From contig MHYD01000078.1 of NCBI GenBank assembly GCA_001824645.1, forward strand, positions 6,766 to 13,223: a stretch of DNA of 6,458 nt, written 5' to 3'. Both the position numbers and the translations under genes were made by a program. Origin of the DNA: Planctomycetes bacterium RBG_13_46_10. Lineage in GTDB: Bacteria > Planctomycetota > Phycisphaerae > Sedimentisphaerales > Anaerobacaceae. Position 1 is the first letter of the stretch. Each line of letters begins with the position of its first letter. Shown here piece after piece: positions 1-5,941 of this stretch. A model generated the notes under the pieces. It searched no databases, was not told where the DNA came from, and worked only from the letters and a program-made list of their open reading frames with translations.

Positions 1-1577
1 ACTCCATAAATCTCGGCGTCGATAAGGCTGCCGAGCCAAAAACCATTGTTGTTGATTTTTCCGCGCCGAATATTGCTAAAGAAATGCACGTAGGCCATCT
101 GCGAAGCACCATTATCGGCGATTGCATCTGCCGAGTCCTCAAATTCTTAGGCCACAATGTTATCCGCCAAAACCACATCGGCGACTGGGGAGTTCAGATG
201 GCGATGGTGGTACGAGCCATCCAAACTGAATGTGAAAACATTACCAATGGTTCGAATCCGGACCTCGAAGATCTTCTCGCGCGTGACCCACAAGCTTGGG
301 AGATCGAGGCTCTAAAGAGGCTCAATCTGTCTCTCTCTCAATTGGAGTCACTGTACATCAAATCTAATCAGGCTCTTGCAACGGGGCATCCTACTTTTGA
401 AAAGAATATGAGGGCGTTTTTGTTTGGGTTGCAGCATGGACAGCCAGGCTGCCTAAGTTCTTGGCTCAAGGCTCGAGAAATCACATTACAGGCATGCCAA
501 CAGATATACGATCAACTGGTCGTTCAGTTGAGCATGGAGGATGTGCGCGGTGAGAGTTTTTATAAGGATATGCTACGGAATGTTGTGGAAGAATTGAAGA
601 GCAAGGGACTTGCGGATGAATCCGACGGAGCTGTATGTGTTTTCCCGCTGGATTCGACAAGCTCACCACAAGCAGTTTTTAAGAACAAAAAGGGAGAGCC
701 GTTTCCGTTTATGATTCAAAAGTCTGATGGGGCATATCTATACGCGACCACGGATTTGGCGGCGTTGCGTTATCGAGTGCAGGAGTTAAAAGCAGACAAA
801 ATTATCTATGTCACTGATGCACGACAGAAATTACATTTTGAGATGCTATTTGCGGTGGCGAGGATGGCAGGATGGGATGTAAAACAGGAGACCCTTCGAC
901 AAGCTCAGGGCAGGCAGAAGACAGAATTAGTTCACGTTACCTTTGGCAGTGTGTTGGGCGAGAACGGCAAGCCATTAAAGACGCGAGAGGGCGAAAATGT
1001 AAAATTAAAAGAGCTGCTCGATGAGGCGGTAGAGCGTGCAAGGAAAATCGTTGAGGAGAAGAATCCGGGTTTGTCGGCTGGGCAAAAAGAAGAAATTGCA
1101 AAAGCAGTCGGCATTGGTGCCGTTAAGTACGCTGATTTCTCTAACAACCGAACGAGTGATTATGTCTTCAGCTTCGATAAAATGCTGGCTATGGAGGGTA
1201 ACACTGCTCCGTATATGCAGTACGCATACGCGAGAATAAAATCAATTGGTAGAAAGGGTGGAATTAATTTTGAAAAAGAATTGGCTGGCTTAGATAATCT
1301 AAGCCTTACGGATGATGCAGAACTTGACTTGGCCAAGCATCTTATTCGTTACGGCGAGGCAATAGAATCTGCCATAGCAGATTATCGGCCGAATTATCTA
1401 ACGACTTACCTCTACGAATTAGCGCAGAAGTTCAGTGTGTTTTACACGAATTGTCCGGTTTTGGATGCCGGGCCTGATAAAAGACCGACGAGATTGTTGC
1501 TTTGTGACCTGACTGCACGAACCATCAAGCATGGCTTAAAAGATCTGCTCGGCATTGAAGTGGTAGAGCAAATGTAA
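1..1577 (+). CDS. argS: Arginyl-tRNA synthetase, 5'-truncated by the window edge
   Basis: This class I aminoacyl-tRNA synthetase charges tRNA-Arg with arginine in the cytoplasm. The reading frame is open from base 3, so the gene starts upstream. 524 codons are visible, and by comparison with family members roughly 100 N-terminal residues (the ArgRS-specific N-terminal domain) are missing. The catalytic core opens with VVDFSAPNIAKEMHVGHLRS at about 48-107, which contains the class I HIGH signature as HVGH. GDWG follows at 181-192 and DVRGESFY at about 540-563. The second signature is GKPLKTREG near 967-993, the usual ArgRS replacement for KMSK. The C-terminal DALR anticodon-binding helices occupy roughly 1320-1574 and end in the family-typical final Met. 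One oddity is an extra segment ETLRQAQGRQKT between GWDVKQ and ELVHVTFGS, encoded by a repeat-like sequence (see 891-915). The frame is intact through it. Identity is essentially certain. Confidence 0.97.
   Translation, partial: SINLGVDKAAEPKTIVVDFSAPNIAKEMHVGHLRSTIIGDCICRVLKFLGHNVIRQNHIGDWGVQMAMVVRAIQTECENITNGSNPDLEDLLARDPQAWEIEALKRLNLSLSQLESLYIKSNQALATGHPTFEKNMRAFLFGLQHGQPGCLSSWLKAREITLQACQQIYDQLVVQLSMEDVRGESFYKDMLRNVVEELKSKGLADESDGAVCVFPLDSTSSPQAVFKNKKGEPFPFMIQKSDGAYLYATTDLAALRYRVQELKADKIIYVTDARQKLHFEMLFAVARMAGWDVKQETLRQAQGRQKTELVHVTFGSVLGENGKPLKTREGENVKLKELLDEAVERARKIVEEKNPGLSAGQKEEIAKAVGIGAVKYADFSNNRTSDYVFSFDKMLAMEGNTAPYMQYAYARIKSIGRKGGINFEKELAGLDNLSLTDDAELDLAKHLIRYGEAIESAIADYRPNYLTTYLYELAQKFSVFYTNCPVLDAGPDKRPTRLLLCDLTARTIKHGLKDLLGIEVVEQM
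891..915 (+). repeat. Short dispersed-repeat-like insertion in frame within argS
   Basis: This 25-base block, with core CTTCGACAAGCTCAGG, codes for TLRQAQGR inside ArgS. ArgRS proteins usually pass from the GW of the catalytic domain to the ELVHV(P/T)FGS strand with only a few acidic or polar residues between. Here about 9-12 extra residues sit at that point. The core sequence and its translations (LRQAQGR and similar) resemble a small repeat I recall seeing scattered through many uncultured-bacterial assemblies. That is memory, not a search. The ends are imperfectly complementary (CCCT and AGGG). Only one copy is present in this window. Confidence 0.55.
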
Positions 1578-1580
1578 TTC

Positions 1581-1617
1581 ACCCCGTGAGATAGGCAAGG
1601 TCGTTATCTCACGGGGT
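1581..1617 (+). terminator. Perfect 13-bp inverted repeat just after argS
   Basis: Arms ACCCCGTGAGATA (1581-1593) and TATCTCACGGGGT (1605-1617) are exactly complementary around an 11-base loop, starting three bases after the argS stop codon. The position and strength suit a transcription terminator or an mRNA 3' end stabiliser for argS. There is no T-run after the stem on either strand, so it is not a canonical intrinsic terminator. It could instead be a mobile palindromic (REP-like) repeat that settled in an intergenic gap. Confidence 0.5.
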
Positions 1618-1666
1618 AAATCCGTAAAAGTTCTATATGGCAAAGATAATAGGTAACCAGAAAATT

Positions 1667-1672
1667 AAAGGA
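1667..1672 (+). promoter_or_regulatory. Ribosome binding site that fixes a TTG start for the mgtE-like gene
   Basis: AAAGGA ends seven bases before the TTG at 1680, which is ideal spacing. The ATG at 1673 directly abuts this site, lies in another frame and reaches a stop after eight codons. In the transporter frame there is no other start between the upstream stop at 1650 and the TTG. The next in-frame Met (residue 31) would cut into the first CBS domain. TTG is therefore the best start. Confidence 0.7.
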
Positions 1673-1679
1673 ATGTATC

Positions 1680-2675
1680 TTGGTTCCACCATTATGTAGT
1701 GAGACAGTCAATTTGGATGACCCCATTTTGGCCCATGCCCGCAAGGATTACCCATCTTTGCGACAGGATATGACCATTCAGGAGGCCCTTGCGACGATAC
1801 GCAAGGTAGGTATTGGAGAGCGAATCATCTATTTCTACGTGCTCGATGAGAATGAGCGGCTGGTGGGTGTCATGCCAACTCGGCGTCTGCTAACGGCGGA
1901 ACTTGACAAGCCTCTTTCAGAAGTGATGATTGGCAATGTAGTGTCCATCCCAGACACAGCCACGGTGCTCGAAACTTGTGAATTCTTTGTGAAGAATAAA
2001 TTTCTCGCATTCCCGGTTGTTGACCAGCAGCAGCGTATGGCAGGGATTGTGGATGTTAGCTTATTCACTGAGGAGGTTTTCGACCTCGCTGAGCGTCAGC
2101 AGTCCGACACGATTTTCGAATCGATAGGTTTTCGCATCGAGCAGGTGCGGAATGTTTCGCCGGTCAAGGCATTTTACTTTCGGTTCCCATGGTTGCTTGC
2201 TACTATTACCAGCGGCACATTTTGTGCGCTTCTTGCCAGCATCTACGAAGTAACTTTGGCCCAGGCCTTAGCGTTGGCATTTTTCTTAACGCTGGTGCTC
2301 GGACTGGGTGAGAGTGTCAGCATTCAGTCAATGACGGTCACACTTCAAATTTTACGAAATTTACAGCCGAGCATCCGCTGGTATGCCAGGGCATTACGAC
2401 ACGAGGCGCTGACGGCTGTGTTGCTCGGAACTATGTGCGGCAGCCTCGTGGGGCTGATTGCCTGGATATGGCGAGGAGACTGGCTGGTTGCACTGGCGAT
2501 AGGCTCAGGGATTCTACTCTCGATATGTGCTGCGTGCCTGATTGGTATAAGCGTTCCGGCTTTGCTGCATGCGCTTAAGCTGGATCCTAAGGTTGCTTGC
2601 GGGCCGATTACGCTTGCGTTGGCAGACATTTTTACATTGTTATGTTATTTCACAATGGCAATGGTTTTGTTATGA
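1680..2675 (+). CDS. Short MgtE-family magnesium transporter/channel lacking the N-terminal helical domain
   Basis: This 331-residue inner-membrane protein most likely moves Mg2+ or another divalent cation. A pair of CBS domains spans about residues 31-135 (VGVMPTRRLL closes the first; FPVVDQQQRMAGIVDV lies in the second). A connecting helix follows, and then the MgtE membrane domain from FRFPWLL at 167-173 to the C-terminus, with about five hydrophobic segments. The C-terminal signature DPKVACGP then D316 (302-316) matches MgtE. D316 aligns with the aspartate known to bind Mg2+ in the pore. Canonical MgtE is about 450 residues with an N-terminal superhelical sensor domain, and that domain is absent here. 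The usual GMGGNAG loop of the membrane domain reads GLGESVS (208-214). CBS domains in MgtE gate the pore by Mg2+ or nucleotide. The gene lies 102 bases after argS and 31 bases before yjbQ. The family call is firm; the ion is inferred. Confidence 0.88.
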   Translation: MVPPLCSETVNLDDPILAHARKDYPSLRQDMTIQEALATIRKVGIGERIIYFYVLDENERLVGVMPTRRLLTAELDKPLSEVMIGNVVSIPDTATVLETCEFFVKNKFLAFPVVDQQQRMAGIVDVSLFTEEVFDLAERQQSDTIFESIGFRIEQVRNVSPVKAFYFRFPWLLATITSGTFCALLASIYEVTLAQALALAFFLTLVLGLGESVSIQSMTVTLQILRNLQPSIRWYARALRHEALTAVLLGTMCGSLVGLIAWIWRGDWLVALAIGSGILLSICAACLIGISVPALLHALKLDPKVACGPITLALADIFTLLCYFTMAMVLL

Positions 2676-2706
2676 TGCAGATTGACGGCTAAAATGGTGA
2701 TGTGGA

Positions 2707-3117
2707 ATGAAAATAATCCAGCAACAATTTAGTGTAAGCACAAAAACGCGCTGTCAGATGGTTGATATTACAGGCCAGGTGCAGTCGATTGTCGGCGAAT
2801 CCGGCATAACAGAAGGTGACGCGATTGTCTTTTGTCCCCACACCACAGCGGGAATCACCATAAATGAAAACGCCGACCGCTCCGTGCCCCATGATATACT
2901 GTTGGCGCTGGAAAAGATTGTGCCGGAGCATCAGGCCGGTTTTCAGCACATCGAGGGCAACTCCGATGCCCACGTAAAAAGCTCGATAGTCGGTTGCAGC
3001 GAACAGGTTCTTATAGCAAACGGGTCGCTGAATCTTGGCACCTGGCAGGGAATATTCTTTTGTGAATTCGACGGCCCACGCAATCGGCGAGTGTTTGTTC
3101 AGGTTCGTGGTCAATGA
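2707..3117 (+). CDS. yjbQ: YjbQ/UPF0047 family protein
   Basis: This 136-residue soluble protein has the normal length for the family. It shows the hallmark motifs: HTTAGITINE at 45-54, EGNSDAHVKSSIVG at 83-96, and LGTWQGIFFCEFDGPR at 110-125. The conserved His45, His89 and acidic residues form the presumed metal or phosphate-binding active site of these trimeric proteins. The E. coli member has weak thiamine-phosphate synthase activity and is sometimes named for that, but the true physiological role remains uncertain. The ATG at 2707 has GGTGA (2696-2700) six bases upstream. The gene lies between two transporter genes with gaps of 31 and 19 bases, suggesting co-transcription. No thiamine gene is visible nearby, so the context does not support a dedicated thiamine role. 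Confidence 0.92.
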   Translation: MKIIQQQFSVSTKTRCQMVDITGQVQSIVGESGITEGDAIVFCPHTTAGITINENADRSVPHDILLALEKIVPEHQAGFQHIEGNSDAHVKSSIVGCSEQVLIANGSLNLGTWQGIFFCEFDGPRNRRVFVQVRGQ

Positions 3118-3136
3118 TAACTGATTGGGAATAAGG

Positions 3137-4327
3137 ATGGAGAACCCCACACGCAGAAAAATCGCACCAAATGTTTTGCTGTTGAGCATCGTTAGTTTTC
3201 TTAACGATTTGAGCAGCGAGATGATAATGCCGATACTGCCTTATTTTCTCGCGTCGCTGGGCGGCGCTGGACAGGTCGTCGGATTGGTGGGAGGATTGCG
3301 TGACAGCATTTCGAGTATTTTAAAGGTTTTTTCAGGTTACTGGTCGGACAAAACAGGCAAGCGCAAGGTGTTTGTTTATGGGGGATATGCAATCTCAGCC
3401 GTGTTTAAATTGTTAATGGCTGCTTGCCGAGCCTGGCCAAGCGCGGTTGTCTTTTCATCGCTTGAAAGAACGGGCAAGGGGTTGAGAACTGCTGCGAGGG
3501 ACGCAATTATCGCTGATTCGATGCCAACCGGAAGAGGCAAAGGTTTCGGCGTTCATAGGGCGATCGAGACTGTCGGTGCAATTTTAGGAGCGATTGTGGC
3601 TTTGGCCTTGTACCGGTTTTGGGGAATGAGTTTTAAAACCATTATTCTTATCGCCGGCCTGATAGGTTTTGTATCGCTTGTGCCACTGTATTTTGTCAAG
3701 GAAAGCCCGACGCAGCCGCAAAAGGTAACGCTGAAAATGGGCTTGAAAACTTTGCCGAAACCTTTGCGGTTATTTATTCTGATATCCGGTGTTTTTGCCT
3801 TGGGTAACTTTAGTTATATGTTCTTTATTATGAAGGCCCAGGGGCTTTTTGCCGACAAACTTAAAGTAGAGGTGCCGATTCTTCTGTATGTGCTGTTCAA
3901 TGTTTTTTACAGCGGACTGGCGGTTCCTTTGGGAGCCATAACTGATAAGATTGGGAGGGAAAAGGTCATTATTTTCGGCTATCTGATGTTTGCTATAACG
4001 TCAGCGGGTTTTGTATTTTTCAATTCATTAGCGGCTTTCATAATTCTTTTTGCGCTATATGGAGTGATGTATGCAGCGGTTGATGGGAACCAGCGGGCGT
4101 ATGTGTCTGATTTAGCGCAGGAGCATCTGAAGGCAACAGCGCTTGGGACGTTTCATACGGTTACGGGTCTTATGGCATTGCCGGCAAGCATGTTTGCCGG
4201 AATCCTTTGGGAGCAGATAGGACCTTCTGCGACCTTCGTCTATGGGGGGACATTGGCCATAGTGTCTGTTATTTTGTTTGTCGTTTTCAGGAACAATTTT
4301 AACAGGCACAGCCCGGCAATAGAATAG
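3137..4327 (+). CDS. Major facilitator superfamily transporter (MJ1317-like group)
   Basis: This is a 396-residue, 12-helix inner-membrane secondary transporter of unknown substrate. The first helix has FLNDLSSEMIMPILPYFL (21-38). Motif A is SGYWSDKTGKRK (66-77), with a second copy GAITDKIGREK in the C-terminal half. The conserved ERTGKGLRTAARDAIIADS stretch and FGVHRAIETVGAILG are characteristic of the MJ1317-like MFS group, a subfamily name recalled rather than searched. A TTG four codons upstream (3125) also opens the frame. I prefer the ATG at 3137 because GGGA at 3127-3130 sits six bases before it and the N-terminus then has the normal length. It starts 19 bases after yjbQ, consistent with an operon. 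No T-run terminator is evident after it, and its 3' end converges on the - strand RNA unit ending at 4422. The substrate could be a drug, sugar or metabolite; the sequence does not say. Confidence 0.9.
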   Translation: MENPTRRKIAPNVLLLSIVSFLNDLSSEMIMPILPYFLASLGGAGQVVGLVGGLRDSISSILKVFSGYWSDKTGKRKVFVYGGYAISAVFKLLMAACRAWPSAVVFSSLERTGKGLRTAARDAIIADSMPTGRGKGFGVHRAIETVGAILGAIVALALYRFWGMSFKTIILIAGLIGFVSLVPLYFVKESPTQPQKVTLKMGLKTLPKPLRLFILISGVFALGNFSYMFFIMKAQGLFADKLKVEVPILLYVLFNVFYSGLAVPLGAITDKIGREKVIIFGYLMFAITSAGFVFFNSLAAFIILFALYGVMYAAVDGNQRAYVSDLAQEHLKATALGTFHTVTGLMALPASMFAGILWEQIGPSATFVYGGTLAIVSVILFVVFRNNFNRHSPAIE

Positions 4328-4421
4328 CATTGCTGGTTTATTGGGGATAATTTATTGAGCCGGCTTTAGTTCCTGCATTAATGGTTTCGGTATAAGAATT
4401 ATCTGCTGTGACATAGTGCGC

Positions 4422-4483
4422 AAAAAACTGGCGAGGTGGTGGAACCGGCTGGGGGGGAGACCGGTGAACCACACTGCCTCGCC
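4422..4483 (-). terminator. Strong intrinsic terminator of the - strand RNA unit
   Basis: On the - strand a nested stem is followed by AGTTTTTTGCG. The outer arms GGCGAGG/CCTCGCC (4477-4483 with 4430-4436) are 7 bp. Then come GTGG/CCAC (4469-4472 with 4439-4442) and ACCGG/CCGGT (4461-4465 with 4444-4448), around a C-rich loop. Six Ts follow (4427 to 4422). There is no matching T-run on the + strand side, so it terminates leftward transcription. A CCTC at 4487-4484 could alternatively pair with the GAGG of the 5' arm, but that helix is far weaker. Confidence 0.85.
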
Positions 4484-4519
4484 GAGGTTTATAAGCACCT
4501 GGGGTGCATTATTTCATTG

Positions 4520-4531
4520 TGTTAAAGAGCA
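4520..4531 (-). promoter_or_regulatory. boxA antitermination element
   Basis: The - strand reads TGCTCTTTAACA, identical over all 12 bases to the boxA of E. coli rRNA operons, where nascent RNA is bound by NusB-NusE (S10) to protect transcription from Rho. It is flanked by CATTG and CAATG, so it could sit in the loop of a short hairpin. It lies about 100 bases downstream of the promoter start, a position typical of rRNA leaders, yet no rRNA gene follows. A chance 12-of-12 match exactly inside a promoter-terminator unit is unlikely. Confidence 0.7.
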
Positions 4532-4637
4532 ATGGTCGGAACTTAATATATTGTAAACAACATGTCAAAGACATACTTGGTAAATTTCCCCTTCGCGGGC
4601 ACGTACCCCTCTTTTCGGTACTGTCTTACGCCATTTT

Positions 4638-4695
4638 AGTATACAGGCTTTTTAAATAAAAAGCAAGCCAAAAATGTCTTTTTGTGGTTTTTTTT
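4638..4695 (-). promoter_or_regulatory. Strong sigma-70 type promoter with UP-like A-tracts
   Basis: On the - strand TTGCTT (4666-4661) and TATACT (4643-4638) are separated by exactly 17 bases, and the predicted start is G at about 4631. Upstream of the -35 lie A-tracts and T-tracts (4695-4688, 4683-4679 and 4674-4670), which resemble an UP element that contacts the alpha subunits of RNA polymerase. A-tracts plus a downstream boxA are features of stable-RNA promoters. The start region GGCG is GC-rich, as in stringently controlled promoters, but that point is only suggestive. Confidence 0.7.
4647..4664. promoter_or_regulatory. Inverted repeat covering the promoter spacer, possible operator
   Basis: GCTTTTT (4647-4653) and AAAAAGC (4658-4664) are perfectly complementary around AAAT. 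The palindrome fills the spacer and runs into the -35 of the - strand promoter, a position where a bound repressor would block RNA polymerase. It is low-complexity apart from the terminal GC pairs, so chance is a real alternative. Confidence 0.3.
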
Positions 4696-4702
4696 AGTTT
4701 CG

Positions 4703-4717
4703 CGCCATTTAAGTATT
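4703..4717. repeat. Second copy of the promoter -10/start block
   Basis: CGCCATTTAAGTATT here matches CGCCATTTTAGTATA at 4629-4643 at 13 of 15 positions, 74 bases apart in the same orientation. The first copy is the -10 and start region of the - strand promoter. On the - strand the second copy reads AATACT followed by TTAAATGGCG, so it could be a weaker tandem promoter. No -35 resembling TTGACA is found at 16-18 bases upstream of it. Confidence 0.35.
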
Positions 4718-4998
4718 AACCGATAAATAACAGATTGGTTTTTAACTCATTCAGCTTTGTTAATTGTTAATAAGCTCGGAAACGGTTTTAGATTTTTTCC
4801 GTAGATATTATGGGAAGTAGGTAGATTTTAAGATATCGAGTATGCTGCCGTGGTTACTGCCGGTGCAGATTGTTGTTTGTCTTAAGCGAGCTTATTTGAT
4901 AGCGTAAAAAGCCAAAAAATTAAGTAAAATTCCGTAGTTAATAGCTTGTATAGCGGTGTAAACTCTCATAGACTAATATCAGGAATGCAGCTTTATTT

Positions 4999-5004
4999 TA
5001 TAAT
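4999..5004 (+). promoter_or_regulatory. Probable -10 box for yggS
   Basis: A perfect TATAAT lies 35 bases before the preferred yggS ATG, predicting a start near 5011 and a leader of about 29 bases. No good TTGACA-like -35 exists at 16-18 bases upstream, so the promoter would be weak or activator-dependent, or the match may be chance in AT-rich DNA. Confidence 0.4.
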
Positions 5005-5039
5005 AGGTTGAATCCTACTTATATTTGCATCATATTGTT

Positions 5040-5762
5040 ATGACAAGGATATCAGAGAGAGTAGAGCGTGTTCAAGAAACCATAAAATTCACAGCAGAAC
5101 GTGTCGGCAGAGACCCGGGAGAGGTAAAGCTTGTTGTCGTAACCAAGTCTGCCACTATTGAAGATATCAAGGAGGTTATCCGTTTGGGTTTTACGGATAT
5201 CGGCGAGAATCGGGTTCAGCAGCTACGGAGAGTTTTTGAGCAGATATCGGAATCCTTGTGCCATACCCAGGACGAATCGAACATTCCAAGAGAGGTTCGC
5301 TGGCACATGATTGGACATCTTCAACGCAATAAAGTTCAGCAGGTTTTGCCTATCGCTTCACTTATACATTCGGTGGATACGCTTAGGCTGGCTGAGGAGA
5401 TAAACAATTATGCGGCAAAGCTGGATTTACGCCCAAAGGTGCTTCTGCAGATTAATACGTCAAAGGAGACACAAAAATATGGTGTGCCGGTCGGAGCAGC
5501 GACACACCTGGCGGAACAAATAGAAACACTTCCAAGCGTTGCGCTAATTGGGCTTATGACAATGGCACCATTGACACTTAATAAAGAGTTAATTCGAGAT
5601 TGTTTCGTTCGAGCAAGAGAGTTATTTATCGAGATGCGCGGGGAAAAAATTGTCGGCCCACAATTTACCGAGCTAAGTATGGGCATGAGCTCGGATTACG
5701 AAATTGCCATTGAGGAAGGTGCAACAATCCTTCGCATCGGCTCAGCAATATTCGCCGGCTGA
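5040..5762 (+). CDS. yggS: YggS/PLPBP family pyridoxal-phosphate homeostasis protein
   Basis: This 240-residue cytoplasmic single-domain TIM-barrel protein binds pyridoxal 5'-phosphate and helps maintain vitamin B6 and amino-acid balance without known catalysis. LVVVTKSAT places the PLP lysine at residue 36 when the ATG at 5040 is used, the same number as in E. coli YggS. This supports that start over the in-frame TTG five codons earlier. Further signatures are IGENRVQQ, WHMIGHLQRNK, IHSVDTLRLAEEIN, VLLQINTSKETQKYGV, LIGLMTMAP and the phosphate-binding C-terminus ELSMGMSSDYEIAIEEGATILRIGSAIFAG, the last given here in two joined motifs: SMGMSSDYEIAI and RIGSAIFAG. There is a slightly longer linker (QISESLCHTQDESNIPREV) before WHMIGHLQ. 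Neither start has a clear Shine-Dalgarno sequence. The gene appears to be monocistronic, with no close upstream gene on its strand. Confidence 0.95.
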   Translation: MTRISERVERVQETIKFTAERVGRDPGEVKLVVVTKSATIEDIKEVIRLGFTDIGENRVQQLRRVFEQISESLCHTQDESNIPREVRWHMIGHLQRNKVQQVLPIASLIHSVDTLRLAEEINNYAAKLDLRPKVLLQINTSKETQKYGVPVGAATHLAEQIETLPSVALIGLMTMAPLTLNKELIRDCFVRARELFIEMRGEKIVGPQFTELSMGMSSDYEIAIEEGATILRIGSAIFAG

Positions 5763-5941
5763 GTCCACAGCAGGCCGATATTTTTGCGACTTTTTCCATT
5801 ACATAACAGCCAATGCGATTTTGCTTTAAATGTCTTGAATAAAAAGAAAAGTCTCGCCCCTAATGAGCCGAAATAAATCTTTAAAGAGAATCGCGAAATA
5901 CGTACGCCTGTAACGTCCTATAAAATTTAAGGTAAATTAAA

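Larger units (their letters stand above)
4422..4632 (-). ncRNA. Candidate standalone ~210-nt RNA carrying an rRNA-type boxA
   Basis: A promoter (-10 at 4643-4638) and an intrinsic terminator (4483-4422) on the same strand bracket a transcript of about 210 nt starting near 4631. No convincing ORF, tRNA or rRNA lies within it. In transcript order it offers these elements: hairpin GTACC/GGTAC (4621-4603), CCC-GCGAA-GGG (4599-4589), ATGTC-TTT-GACAT (4574-4562), a boxA (4531-4520) between CATTG and CAATG, hairpin GCACC-CCA-GGTGC (4507-4495), then the terminator. TTGACA at 4568-4563 could be a second -35, but the only -10 at 17-bp spacing (TAAGTT) is poor. The length suits 6S-like RNA, but I cannot form the long closing stem and central bubble 6S needs. 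It could be a relic of an rRNA leader, a decoy for the Nus antitermination factors, or an unnamed sRNA. It resembles no Rfam family that I can recognise. Confidence 0.6.
4667..5039. other. AT-rich gene-free region between the RNA unit and yggS
   Basis: There is no supportable ORF on either strand. The left edge holds the A-tracts of the - strand promoter and the duplicated -10 block. AGCTT (4753-4757) and AAGCT (4772-4776) flank two TTAA boxes, giving a loose operator-like inverted repeat of unknown meaning. The right end holds a TATAAT box upstream of yggS. The stretch from about 4780 to 4990 shows nothing else I can name. The two transcription units diverge from this region. Confidence 0.6.

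Noticed and set aside
249..259. GGTTCGAATCC, the classic tRNA T-arm sequence
   Set aside because: It lies in frame in argS (encoding GSNP), and no acceptor, D-arm or anticodon stem can be built around it on either strand. Chance match.
3125..3136. TTG at 3125 as start of the MFS gene
   Set aside because: There is no ribosome binding site before it, whereas the ATG at 3137 has GGGA at correct spacing and gives a normal family N-terminus.
2689..3189. 166-codon open frame on the - strand opposite yjbQ
   Set aside because: It is a shadow of yjbQ, which carries all its family motifs on the + strand. The antisense translation has no recognisable domain.
4430..4483. GCGAGGTGGTGGAACCGGC looks like the 5' part of a tRNA-Leu on the + strand
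   Set aside because: No anticodon arm or T-arm follows, and the whole stretch folds as one nested hairpin with a T-run on the other strand, so a - strand terminator explains it better.
4540..4568. Second - strand promoter starting at TTGACA
   Set aside because: The -35 is perfect, but the good -10-like boxes TATATT and TACAAT are only 12 and 7 bases away. The box at 17 bases, TAAGTT, is poor. The TTGACA is also part of an ATGTC-TTT-GACAT hairpin.
4422..4632. 6S RNA identity for the - strand RNA
   Set aside because: The length fits, but the 5' and 3' ends pair over only about four bases and no long closing stem with a central bubble is apparent. Left as an unassigned RNA.
4769..4896. AATAAGCTC (4769-4777) and GAGCTTATT (4888-4896) as a long-range inverted repeat
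   Set aside because: A nine-base match is expected about once by chance in a region of this size and there is no supporting structure between them.
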